Shown here: piece after piece, positions 1-8,593 of the stretch
How positions within the stretch are numbered: the stretch's first letter is position 1
Layout: every line of letters begins with the position of its first letter
Assembly: GCF_900316465.1 (NCBI RefSeq)
Contig: NZ_ONDD01000046.1
Coordinates: forward strand, 1 to 22,524
Length of the DNA: 22,524 nucleotides
Direction: 5' to 3'
From: an uncultured Fibrobacter sp.
Lineage (GTDB): Bacteria; Fibrobacterota; Fibrobacteria; Fibrobacterales; Fibrobacteraceae
The notes under the pieces: generated by a model
Seen by the model: the letters and a program-made list of their open reading frames with translations, nothing else
What the model was told of the DNA's origin: nothing
Databases searched by the model: none
Translations under genes and position numbers: made by a program

Positions 1-2366
1 TTTACCCGATGGAATGGAGTACGGCCGCCGTTGAAGAAGGCGGAACGGTCTACGATTTTGCCAATTTCAAGGTAAACGAAAAGGATACTGTGGTCGGTAC
101 CCCGGAGTCCGGAGCAAAGCCGGCGGACTTCAAGGCGAACGCCTATATCGCGGACACCTTGAACCAGGCCTACCTCGATGCCTTGATTTTGCAGCCCAGT
201 GACATCCGCGTGAACCAGGCCGGTTACCTGACGGATGATCCCGAAAAGCAGTTCTACTATGTTTCGGATAAATGCGAAGAGGCTACCTATTCCGTTGTGG
301 ACTTGGATGGCGAAGAAGTCGCTAAAGGTGGCAAATTCAAGGCAAATGGCACATCTGACCAAGTCATCAGAGTGGTGAATGCTTCTGTTAATTCGTTGCT
401 TAAGCGTTATATGGTGGAAAAGACGATTCCCGGAGCCAAGGTGTGTGCAGGCAAGCTTGCCGAGTTGGCGGCCCTCCCCACGGACAAACGCCTTCGCATC
501 AAGGTGGGCAAACAATATTCTTCGACCTTTATTGTGAGCGACAAGGTCTATTCCATGGTGCGCGACGCGAACCTCAAGTTCTTTGGCGTGCAGCGCAGTG
601 GCGATTCTGATTCCTGGTTCCACGGACCGAGCCATGTACACGATACCATTCTTGGCGGTTGGTATGATACTGGCGATTTCTTGAAGGCGGCGCCGACCAT
701 GGGTTATGCCTTTATGATGCTTTCGGTGCTTTCGACAGTTCACCCGGAACGCGACGAAGACCATTACGCCTTCAACCACAACGAAATCGTAAAGACGGAC
801 GGCATTCCGGACATGCTGCGCGAAGCGCGCCATGGTGCAGAATTTTACCTGCGTTCTTATGAGTACGCCAAGGGCGAAATCAAGGATATGATCGTAAACA
901 TTGGTGATGAAACTGATCATAATTATTGGACTCGTGCGGATAGTATGGAATCGATTGACCCGGTGCCTCCAAGACCGGTTATACATGGCATTGGCCCAGG
1001 CATGTCTGCTCAGGTTGCGGCTGGCCTTGCTTTGTTGAGTGTGCGTTATGCAACGTATGATAAAGCCTTTGCGGATAGTTGCCTTAAGGTGGCTGAAAAA
1101 CTGTATGCCTATGCCAAGGAACACTTTGGAGAAGAGGAATACTGCCTTGCTGGGTTCTATGCCTGTACTATTAACTCGAACCATATTGATGCTCTTGCGA
1201 TGGCGGCCATTGCGCTTCATTATGCGACTTACGAAAAGACGAAGAAGATGGATTACCTGAATGATGCTGCCGAAGACAAAAAAATATCCGACAATTCTCA
1301 AAATCATAAATATGAGTCGGGTTTTGCGGGTGGCTGGCTTGGTAGACCTTCTGGTTTTTCTTCGGCGGGTTGGACTTCAACTGACGATGAACGCTATGCG
1401 ATTACGTCGTATGCCTTTTACAAGTTGCTTTTGGCAGATAAGGAAACAGCTGCTAAATATGGAATTCAGGATTCCTTACGCATTGACTATACGAGCAGAT
1501 TAAAGGACGCTCTTGCAAAAAATGTGTATAATGATGCTGGGAGTGATGGTGATAATTCTGTGATTATACATTTTGGACCGGATGATCATCGTCGAGTTGA
1601 AAATTTTTATTACGCTACGCCATGGTATGTAAAGCCGTTTTTTAATTTCGCCCCTGTTCGTTATGAATCTGGTTTGATATTAAATATGCTTGCGTATGCA
1701 GAAGTTGCAAAATCTGATGAGATTCGTCAGCTTGCCATAAACAAGATGAATTACATTCTGGGTGCTAACCAATGGGATATGTCTTTTATGGTGGGTGTGG
1801 GCGACAAGAACGATGCGCATGCCCACAACCGTACGGCAAACCCGGAAGGTTGGAATAGGTTTGATAAGGAGAATATGGCGGAACGTCCTGTGGGTTATAG
1901 CTACAGACCGCCGGTCGGCGCTCTCTTGGGTGGGTCGATGAGCGATACTCTGCTTTCTGACTGGTATGAGTATGGTTCAATAGAAACGGCCATAGACGTT
2001 AATGCCACCTTCCTTGCGGCAAACGTGCTTCTTTCTCCGGCTGCTACCGCTGCCGACACGTCTAAGAAAGATACGACCAAAAAGGATGCCATTGTCAATG
2101 TACCTGAAATCGGTGTCGCTGGCCTTGAAATCGTGAACCGCGGCATGACTCTGGATGTGAACTACACGCTCCCCACCGAGCAGAACGTGAAAATCACGCT
2201 GGTGTCGGTGAAGGGCAAAATCCAGAGACAGTATGCTCCGGGCCGCCAGACCGCCGGCAGCCACGCCTTGCAGTGGAATGTAGAGGCAATCCCCGCCGGC
2301 GCCTACATCGTGAATTACACCGCCGGCAGCTTCCACCAGCACAAACTGGTGAAGATTACACGCTAG
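1..2366 (+). CDS. GH9 glycoside hydrolase (cellulase family), tandem copy 1, 5'-truncated by window edge
   Basis: Secreted family 9 glycoside hydrolase, probably an endoglucanase or related beta-glucanase acting on cellulose outside the cell. The reading frame is open from the first bases; the ATG at 9 is an internal Met (the same Y-P-M context is internal in copies 2 and 3), so the signal peptide lies upstream of the window. In order: a GH9-associated N-terminal Ig-like domain starting at the IRVNQAGYL motif; a GH9 catalytic domain with GGWYDTGD (nt 654-677), which holds the two expected Asp residues although Ala is replaced by Thr; an HNR motif (nt 1824-1832) where the family usually has HHR; the expected acid Glu in IETAIDVNA (codon 1983-1985); an ADTSKKDTTKK linker; and an 80-90 residue C-terminal beta-type tail ending LVKITR that resembles a type IX-like sorting domain. 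The last 290 bp are almost identical to copy 2. Exact substrate specificity is not readable from sequence. Confidence 0.93.
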   Translation, partial: YPMEWSTAAVEEGGTVYDFANFKVNEKDTVVGTPESGAKPADFKANAYIADTLNQAYLDALILQPSDIRVNQAGYLTDDPEKQFYYVSDKCEEATYSVVDLDGEEVAKGGKFKANGTSDQVIRVVNASVNSLLKRYMVEKTIPGAKVCAGKLAELAALPTDKRLRIKVGKQYSSTFIVSDKVYSMVRDANLKFFGVQRSGDSDSWFHGPSHVHDTILGGWYDTGDFLKAAPTMGYAFMMLSVLSTVHPERDEDHYAFNHNEIVKTDGIPDMLREARHGAEFYLRSYEYAKGEIKDMIVNIGDETDHNYWTRADSMESIDPVPPRPVIHGIGPGMSAQVAAGLALLSVRYATYDKAFADSCLKVAEKLYAYAKEHFGEEEYCLAGFYACTINSNHIDALAMAAIALHYATYEKTKKMDYLNDAAEDKKISDNSQNHKYESGFAGGWLGRPSGFSSAGWTSTDDERYAITSYAFYKLLLADKETAAKYGIQDSLRIDYTSRLKDALAKNVYNDAGSDGDNSVIIHFGPDDHRRVENFYYATPWYVKPFFNFAPVRYESGLILNMLAYAEVAKSDEIRQLAINKMNYILGANQWDMSFMVGVGDKNDAHAHNRTANPEGWNRFDKENMAERPVGYSYRPPVGALLGGSMSDTLLSDWYEYGSIETAIDVNATFLAANVLLSPAATAADTSKKDTTKKDAIVNVPEIGVAGLEIVNRGMTLDVNYTLPTEQNVKITLVSVKGKIQRQYAPGRQTAGSHALQWNVEAIPAGAYIVNYTAGSFHQHKLVKITR

Positions 2367-2368
2367 AA

Positions 2369-2456
2369 TGTCTTCCCGGCCGAAGAGCGGGTTAGTGGGC
2401 ACTTGCAATTTATTGCTTATGTGCCCACAATCCTCGGAACGGGGAGATCTCCTTTT
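2369..2456. repeat. 88-bp structured intergenic repeat, copy E1
   Basis: Begins 2 nt after the stop of GH9 copy 1. It starts TGTCTTCCCG, has a long hairpin with outer arms GTGGGCAC (2395-2402) and GTGCCCAC (2421-2428) and inner arms GCAAT/ATTGC, then ends in a conserved TCCTCGGAACGGGGA plus GATCTCCTTTT. The same architecture and the same 88-bp length recur at 5046-5133 and 16432-16519. It lies inside a stretch of about 155 bp (2367-2520) that is nearly identical to 5044-5197. An ATG at 2368 in this repeat is in frame with GH9 copy 2 but is not its start. Function unknown: REP or MITE-like element, or an RNA 3'-end structure. Confidence 0.8.
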
Positions 2457-2523
2457 ACGGTTTTCTAAAGCGCTTGCAATTCTTATTATATTGTATTACA
2501 GAGAACAAAAGAGAGGAGAAATT

Positions 2524-5043
2524 ATGCGTTTAGCATCCCTTATTCCGTTTGTAGCGGTTAGCGCGTTTGCTGCTGACACCCCGTTTGACCTGATTCGTCC
2601 GGTTTACCCGATGGTATGGAGCACTTCCGCTGTTGAAGATGGCGGAACAGTCTATGATTTTGCCAATTTTAGCGCAAACGAAAAGGATACCGTGGTCGGT
2701 ACTCCGGAGTCCGGTTCAATGCCGGCAGATTTCAAGGCCAACGCCTACATCGCGGACACCTTGAACCAGGCGTTCATCGACGCCTTGAGCTTGAAGGTCG
2801 GCAACATCCGCGTGAATCAGGCCGGTTACCTGCCGGATGACCCCGAAAAGCAGTTCTACTACGTTTCGAATAGTTGCGAAACGGCTACCTATTCCGTTGT
2901 CGACTTGGACGGCAAGGAAGTCGCTACGGGCGGCAAGTTCACGGCTACCACGGATTCTGCCAAATCTAATAGAACAGTGAAGGCGTATGTCAATTCTCTT
3001 CAAGAGCGTTACACGGTGGAAAGGGTCTCTCCCAAAACCAAACTGTGCGCAGGCAAACTTGCCGAGCTGGCAGCCCTTCCCACGGACAAACGCCTCCGCA
3101 TCAAGGTGGGTAAGGAATATTCTTCGACCTTTATTGTGAGCGACAAGGTCTATTCCATGGTTCGCGATGCGAACCTCAAGTTCTTTGGCGGTGAACGCAG
3201 TGGCGATTCGGAGTCCTGGTCCCATGCTTCGAGCCATGTGCACGACACCATTCCTGGTGGTTGGTACGATGCAGGTGACTTTTTGAAGATGGCTCCGACG
3301 ATGGGCTATACCTTCTTGGTGCTTTCTGTGCTTTCTGCTGTTCATCCGGAACGTGACGAAGACCATTACGCCTTTAACCACAACGAAATCGTAAAGATAG
3401 ACGGCATTCCGGACATGTTGCGCGAAGCTCGCCACGGTGCAGAATTTTACCTGCGTTCCTATGAGTATGCCAAGGGCGAAATCAAGGATATGATTGTCAA
3501 GGGCGAAATCAAGGATATGATTGTAAACATTGGCGATGCTGAGGATCATAATTATTGGAATCGTGCGGACAGTATGGAATCTGTGAAACAGTTGCGCCCT
3601 AGATCGGTTCTGCATGGTATTGGCCCTGGTATGTCTGCCCAGGTTGCTGCTGGCTTAGCCCTGTTGAGCGTGCAATATGCAACGTATGATAAAACTTTCG
3701 CAGATAGTTGCTTGAATGTCGCCATCAAACTGTATGCCTATGCCAAGGAACACTTTGGTGAAGAGGAAGTTTGTGTCGATGGCCTTTATCCCTGCAGCAA
3801 TCCATCAAAATATGTCGATGTTCTTGCGATGGCGGCTATTGCCCTCCATTATGCGACTTACGAGAAGTCGAAGAAGATGGATTACCTGAACGATGCTGCT
3901 GAAGATAAGACGATTAATGACAACAGAGATGCCAAGTATCGCTTCGATTATTTCTCTGCAGGTTGGTTGGGCTCTGGAAGAGGTTTTTATGCAGGTGGCT
4001 GGCCTTCGGATTATGATAATCGATTTGCGATAACGTTGTATGCCTTCTACAAGTTGCTTTTGGCCGACAAGTCTACGGCTGAAAAATTTGGCATTCAGGA
4101 TTCTGTCCGTCTGGATTATATCCAGAGGGTGGTCTATTCGATGGCTAGAGGCGTTGCAGATGGTGCAAGTGGAGGGGAAAATGCAATAAGTCTTCTTGGC
4201 GGACGTGATTTGCATTATCCGACTCCATGGTTTGTTACGGTAAGCTTAGCATGGGGCGTGAATCAATATGATTCTGGCAACATTATCAATATGCTGACTT
4301 ACGCTGAAGTTGCCAAAGATATTGAAACCAAGAAGACGCTTGGGGATACTTTAGTTTGGAATCATGCTAAGGTACGTCAGCTTGCTATAAACAAGATGAA
4401 CTATATCCTGGGCATGAACCAGTGGGATATTTGCTTTATGATGGGCGTAGGTGACAAGAACGAGGCGCATCCCCATCACCGTACCTCTAATCCGGAAGGT
4501 TGGAATGGGATGGCTGTTGATGAATATTTTAACTATATAGATTTGACGGCGCCGTATAGCTACAGGCCGCCGGTCGGTGCTCTTATGGGTGGTTCATTGG
4601 ACGATTCTTTGACTTCTGATTGGGCAAAGTATACCGCTACAGAAACTACTATAAACGGCAATGCTTCGTTCCTTGTGACAAACGTACTTCTTTCTCCGGA
4701 AAAATCTACTGCCACTGCAGACACGTCTAAGAAAGATACGACCAAGGTTGATTCTACGAAGGATGCCATTGTCGATGTGCCCGAAATCGGTGTCGCAGGC
4801 CTTGAAATCGTGAACCGCGGCATGACTCTGGATGTGAACTACACGCTCCCCACCGAGCAGAACGTGAAAATCACGCTGGTGTCGGTGAAGGGCAAAGTCC
4901 AGAGACAGTATGCTCCGGGTCGAGAGACCGCCGGCAGCCACGCCTTGCAGTGGAATGTAGAGGCAATCCCCGCAGGCGCCTACATCGTGAATTACACCGC
5001 CGGCAGCTTCCTCCAGCACAAACTGGTGAAGATTACACGCTAG
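2524..5043 (+). CDS. GH9 glycoside hydrolase (cellulase family), tandem copy 2, intact
   Basis: Secreted GH9 enzyme of 839 residues, probably a cellulase. The ATG at 2524 is chosen because GAGAGGAG lies 6-13 nt upstream and it opens a signal peptide (residues 1-16, cut predicted after AFA). An in-frame ATG at 2368 lies in the intergenic repeat and is rejected. Ig-like domain about 93-205 (starts NIRVNQAGYL); catalytic domain about 208-722 with GGWYDAGD at 245-252 (Asp249 and Asp252), PHHR at 650-653 and probable acid Glu707; Thr/Lys/Asp-rich linker about 728-748; C-terminal secretion-type tail about 752-839. Unlike copies 1 and 3 it has about 18 extra residues near 599-616. A 27-bp tandem duplication adds KGEIKDMIV a second time (residues 317-334) in the catalytic domain. 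Gene symbols for Fibrobacter GH9 enzymes cannot be assigned safely from sequence alone. Confidence 0.94.
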   Translation: MRLASLIPFVAVSAFAADTPFDLIRPVYPMVWSTSAVEDGGTVYDFANFSANEKDTVVGTPESGSMPADFKANAYIADTLNQAFIDALSLKVGNIRVNQAGYLPDDPEKQFYYVSNSCETATYSVVDLDGKEVATGGKFTATTDSAKSNRTVKAYVNSLQERYTVERVSPKTKLCAGKLAELAALPTDKRLRIKVGKEYSSTFIVSDKVYSMVRDANLKFFGGERSGDSESWSHASSHVHDTIPGGWYDAGDFLKMAPTMGYTFLVLSVLSAVHPERDEDHYAFNHNEIVKIDGIPDMLREARHGAEFYLRSYEYAKGEIKDMIVKGEIKDMIVNIGDAEDHNYWNRADSMESVKQLRPRSVLHGIGPGMSAQVAAGLALLSVQYATYDKTFADSCLNVAIKLYAYAKEHFGEEEVCVDGLYPCSNPSKYVDVLAMAAIALHYATYEKSKKMDYLNDAAEDKTINDNRDAKYRFDYFSAGWLGSGRGFYAGGWPSDYDNRFAITLYAFYKLLLADKSTAEKFGIQDSVRLDYIQRVVYSMARGVADGASGGENAISLLGGRDLHYPTPWFVTVSLAWGVNQYDSGNIINMLTYAEVAKDIETKKTLGDTLVWNHAKVRQLAINKMNYILGMNQWDICFMMGVGDKNEAHPHHRTSNPEGWNGMAVDEYFNYIDLTAPYSYRPPVGALMGGSLDDSLTSDWAKYTATETTINGNASFLVTNVLLSPEKSTATADTSKKDTTKVDSTKDAIVDVPEIGVAGLEIVNRGMTLDVNYTLPTEQNVKITLVSVKGKVQRQYAPGRETAGSHALQWNVEAIPAGAYIVNYTAGSFLQHKLVKITR
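3472..3525 (+). repeat. 27-bp in-frame tandem duplication inside GH9 copy 2
   Basis: Two adjacent 27-bp units (3472-3498 and 3499-3525) differ only in the last base (c versus a). Each encodes KGEIKDMIV. Copies 1 and 3 and the large GH9 gene have a single unit here. The end of the first unit is the point where copy 3 carries its 100-bp deletion. It is either a real slippage duplication or an untrimmed overlap left by assembly. Confidence 0.9.
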
Positions 5044-5045
5044 AA

Positions 5046-5133
5046 TGTCTTCCCGGCCGAAGAGCGGGTTAGTGGGCACTTGCAATTTATTGCTTATGAG
5101 CCCACAATCCTCGGAACGGGGAGATCTCCTTTT
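5046..5133. repeat. 88-bp structured intergenic repeat, copy E2
   Basis: Nearly identical to 2369-2456, with a T-to-A change in the right arm of the main hairpin (GAGCCCAC instead of GTGCCCAC) that breaks one base pair. It lies 2 nt after the stop of GH9 copy 2 and about 68 nt before the start of copy 3. The flanking DNA up to the ribosome binding site is also shared, so this copy arose by duplication of the whole gene-plus-spacer unit. Confidence 0.8.
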
Positions 5134-5201
5134 ACGGTTTTCCAAAGCGCTTGCAATTCTTATTATATTGTATTACAGAGAACAAAAGAGAGGAGAAGCA
5201 T

Positions 5202-7497
5202 ATGCGTTTAGCATCCCTTATTCCGTTTGTAGCGGTTAGCGCGTTTGCTGCTGACACCCCGTACGACCTGATTCGCCCGGTTTACCCGATGGAATGGAGT
5301 ACGGCCGCCGTTGAAGAAGGCGGAACGGTCTACGATTTTGCCAATTTCAAGGTAAACGAAAAGGATACTGTGCGGACACCTTGAACCAGGCCTACATTGA
5401 TGCCTTGAACCTGAAGGTCAGCAATATCCGCGTGAACCAGGCCGGTTACCTGCCGAGCGACCCTGCAAAGCTGTTTTATTACGTTTCGGATAAATGTGAA
5501 TCGGCGACCTATTCCGTTGTGGACTTAGAAGGTGAAGAAGTTGCCGCGGGAGGCAAGTTCTCGGCTTTCGGGAAAATTGACCAAACGGTTAGAGTGGTGA
5601 AGGCGTACGTCAATTCTCTTGACAAGCGTTATACGGTGGAAAAGACCGCTCCTGAAGCTAAGGTATGCGCAGGCAAACTGGCCGAACTTGCAGCGCTCCC
5701 CACAGACAAGCGCCTCCGTATTAAGGTGGGTAAGGAATATTCCTCGACATTCATCGTGAGCGACAAGGTTTATTCCATGGTGCGCGACGCGAACCTCAAG
5801 TTCTTTGGCGTGCAGCGCAGTGGTGATTCGGAGTCCTGGTTCCATGGGCCGAGCCATGTACACGACTCCATTCCCGGTGGCTGGTACGATGCAGGTGACT
5901 TCTTGAAGGTGGCTCCGACGATGGGCTATACCTTCTTGGTGCTTTCGGTACTTTCGGCAGTCCATCCGGAACGTGACGAAGACCATTACGCTTTCAACCA
6001 CAACGAAATCGTAAAGACAGACGGCATTCCGGACATGTTGCGCGAAGCTCGCCACGGTGCAGAATTTTACCTGCGTTCCTATGAGTATGCCAAGGGCGAA
6101 ATCAAGGATATGATTGTCCTGGCATGTCGGCGCAGGTTGCAGCAGGCCTTGCCCTGTTGAGCGTGCGTTATGCAACGTATGATAAAGCCTTTGCGGATAG
6201 CTGCCTTAAGGTGGCTGAAAAACTGTATGCCTATGCCAAGGAACACTTTGGTGACCCGGAAGTTTGTGACGAAACTTTGTATGCCTGTGGGGTACAGAAG
6301 CCTTATGATGTTCTTGCGTTGGCAGCTATCGCGCTCCATTATGCGACTTATGAAAAGTCAAAGAAGATGGATTACCTGAACGATGCTGCCGAAGACAAGA
6401 CGATTAATGACAATGAGTATGCCAAGTATGGTTTCGAGTATTTCTCTGCGGGTTGGTTGGGCGTTAATCGTGGCTTTACTTCAGGCGGCTGGACTTCAGA
6501 TTATGACAATCGCTTTGCAATAACATTGTATGCCTTCTACAAGTTGCTTTTGGCAGACGAGGAAACCGCTGCAAAATATGGCATTAAGGATTCTGTGAGA
6601 ATCGATTATACTAAAAGATTGGTGAATTCTCTTGTAAGAAGTGTGAGTGATGATTTAGGAAACGGTGATGATGAACATGTGGATTTGCCTTATAATGATG
6701 GGAGTCATTGTGAGTTCCGTTATGATAAGCCATGGTTTGTAACAAATCATTTTAATTGGCACCCGAATCGTTATGAAACTGGCACGATTTTAAATTTACT
6801 TATTTATGCAGAAGTTGCAAAATCTGCTTTGATCCGTCAGCTAGCCATAAACAAGATGAATTACATTCTGGGTGCAAACCAGTGGGATATCTGCTTTATG
6901 ACGGGGGTGGGCGACAAGAATGAAGCGCATGTCCACAACCGTACGGCAAATCCGGAAGGTTGGAATGGAATGACTGTTGATGAATATCTTAACTATAAAG
7001 ATTTTTTGGCGTCGTATAGCTACAGGCCTCCGGTTGGAGCTCTTATGGGTGGCTCGATGACGGATTCTTTGATTTCTGACTGGGTAATATTTACTTCAAC
7101 AGAGACTTACATAGACGCCAACGCGTCGTTCCTTGTGGCAAACGTACTTCTTTCTCCGGAAAAATCTGCTGCTGACACGTCCAAGAAAGATACCACCAAG
7201 GCCGACTCCACGAAGGAAGCGATTGTCGAAATTGCGAAAATCGGCGAAGCCCGCCTGGCTGTCGTGAACAACGGTGTGACCCTGGATGTGAACTACACGC
7301 TCCCCACGGAACAGAACGTGAAGATTTCGCTGGTGTCTGTGAAGGGCAAAGTCCAGAGGCTGTATGCTCCGGGCCGCCAGACCGCCGGCGGCCACGCCTT
7401 GCAGTGGAATACGGAAACAATCCCCGCCGGCGCCTACATCGTGAATTACACCGCCGGCAGCTTCCACCAGCACAAACTGGTGAAGATTACACGCTAA
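5202..7497 (+). pseudogene. GH9 glycoside hydrolase, tandem copy 3, disrupted by two frameshifting deletions
   Basis: The ATG at 5202 follows GAGAGGAG and opens the same signal peptide as copy 2. Relative to copy 1, a 58-bp deletion at 5372/5373 shifts the frame and brings a stop at 5382-5384 after 60 codons. The Ig-like and early catalytic part continue in a second frame (about 5373-6117), including GGWYDAGD. A 100-bp deletion near 6117/6118 shifts the frame again, and the rest of the catalytic domain, the probable acid Glu (in TSTETYID), the linker and the secretion tail continue to 7497. The two deletions total 158 bp and do not restore the frame. Outside the junctions no other stop or frameshift is seen and the protein stays well conserved, so this is either a very recent pseudogene or a misassembled intact gene of about 817 residues. 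As written, it encodes no functional enzyme. Confidence 0.8.
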
Positions 7498-7554
7498 AAC
7501 GTGTTCTTACAAAAACGTGTTAAAAATCTTTTATTTACAATTTCTTGTATACAG

Positions 7555-7590
7555 GGGCAGGCGATCCGATGACGCCTGCCCTTATTTTCT
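7555..7590 (+). terminator. Rho-independent terminator after the GH9 array
   Basis: Perfect 9-bp stem GGGCAGGCG (7555-7563) / CGCCTGCCC (7573-7581) with a 9-nt loop, followed by TTATTTTCT. It sits 57 bp after the copy 3 stop and 64 bp before fabD, separating the cellulase array from the fab operon. Confidence 0.85.
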
Positions 7591-7644
7591 AAATTGTAGC
7601 GCGAAACAATAAAAATGCGGTCTAGCCGCAGAGGTATATATATA

Positions 7645-8565
7645 ATGTCTAAGACGATTTTGCTTTTCCCCGGCCAGGGTGCCCAGTATGTGGGCATGGG
7701 CCAGACGCTCGCTTCTACTTTTGAACCGGCCAAGAAACTCATGATGCAGGCCGACGAAATTCTCGGTTTCTCGCTTTCCAAGCTCATGGCCGAAGGTCCC
7801 GAAGATGTTTTGAAGAGCACCGACAACACGCAGCCGGCTCTTTTTACCGTGTCTGCCATGGTGATGGAACTCCTCAAGTCCGAAGGCTTTGCCTTTGACT
7901 ATGTGGCCGGTCACTCTCTCGGTGAATACTCCGCTATTTACGCCGCCGGCGGTTTCAGCTTTGAAGAAGGTCTCCGCTTGGTGCGTACCCGTGGCGAACT
8001 CATGGCCAGTGCCGGTTCCAAGAATCCGGGTGCCATGGCTGCTATCATGGGCCAGGACGAAGCCAAGATTCTTGAACTTTGCGAAGCCGTGAAGGATGCT
8101 GGTACCGTGGTTCCGGCAAACATCAACTGCCCGGGCCAGATTGTGGTGTCCGGTGCGGTCGCTGGCGTGAACAAGCTCGTTGAAAACTGCGGTGCCGCCG
8201 GTATCAAGGCCATTCCGCTCGCCGTGTCTGGCGCCTTCCACAGCCCGCTCATGCAGTTTGCACAGGCAGGCCTTGCCGAAGCTATTGCAAAGACCAAGTT
8301 TAACGATGTCGAAAAGCCGGTCATTGCCAACGTGATTGCTGAACCGGTCACGAAGGGTGCCGAACTTGCCGAACTTTTGGTGAAGCAACTGGTATCTCCG
8401 GTCCGTTGGAACGACTGCATGAACAAGGCTATGTCCTTGGGCGTGACGCAGGGCGTCGAAGTGGGTTCCGGCAAGGTGCTCATGGGCCTGATGCGCAAGA
8501 TTAGCCGCGACGTGAAGGTTACTCCGGTCGAAACGATCGAAGCTTTCCAGGCTCTCAAGGGATAA
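7645..8565 (+). CDS. fabD: Malonyl-CoA:ACP transacylase
   Basis: Moves the malonyl group from CoA to acyl carrier protein, supplying extender units for cytosolic type II fatty acid synthesis. The protein has 306 residues, normal for the family. It starts MSKTILLFPGQGAQ, with the FPGQGAQ motif; the nucleophile Ser91 lies in GHSLGEY (89-95), the conserved Arg is probably Arg116, and the active-site His is His199 in FHSPLM. The ATG at 7645 is preferred over the in-frame ATG at 7615 because GAGG lies at 7631-7634 and homology begins at MSK. First gene of a fabD-fabG-acpP cluster; 28 nt separate it from fabG, and a strong terminator lies just upstream, so its promoter should lie in 7591-7644 or nearby. 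Confidence 0.96.
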   Translation: MSKTILLFPGQGAQYVGMGQTLASTFEPAKKLMMQADEILGFSLSKLMAEGPEDVLKSTDNTQPALFTVSAMVMELLKSEGFAFDYVAGHSLGEYSAIYAAGGFSFEEGLRLVRTRGELMASAGSKNPGAMAAIMGQDEAKILELCEAVKDAGTVVPANINCPGQIVVSGAVAGVNKLVENCGAAGIKAIPLAVSGAFHSPLMQFAQAGLAEAIAKTKFNDVEKPVIANVIAEPVTKGAELAELLVKQLVSPVRWNDCMNKAMSLGVTQGVEVGSGKVLMGLMRKISRDVKVTPVETIEAFQALKG

Positions 8566-8593
8566 TTTTAACTACAAACCACAGGTAACTACT

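Noticed and set aside
2474..2502. Sigma-70 type promoter upstream of GH9 copies 2 and 3 (TTGCAA near 2474)
   Set aside because: No acceptable -10 box at 16-18 nt; A/T-rich DNA alone is not enough to call it.
2368..2523. N-terminal extension of GH9 copy 2 from the ATG at 2368
   Set aside because: It lies in the dispersed repeat, would place 52 non-secretory residues before a clear signal peptide, and lacks a ribosome binding site; GAGAGGAG precedes the ATG at 2524.
5045..5239. Small open frame of 64 codons upstream of GH9 copy 3
   Set aside because: It is the repeat sequence read in a frame that runs into the signal peptide coding region of copy 3; no independent support.
5373..6160. Copy 3 as a gene using programmed frameshifting or as separate small genes
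   Set aside because: The frame changes coincide with clean 58-bp and 100-bp losses relative to the paralogues, not with slippery sites, and the fragments lack starts or signals of their own.
7498..7521. Direct repeat AACGTGTT at 7498 and 7514
   Set aside because: Only 8 bp, twice, with no further copies or associated feature; too weak to call.
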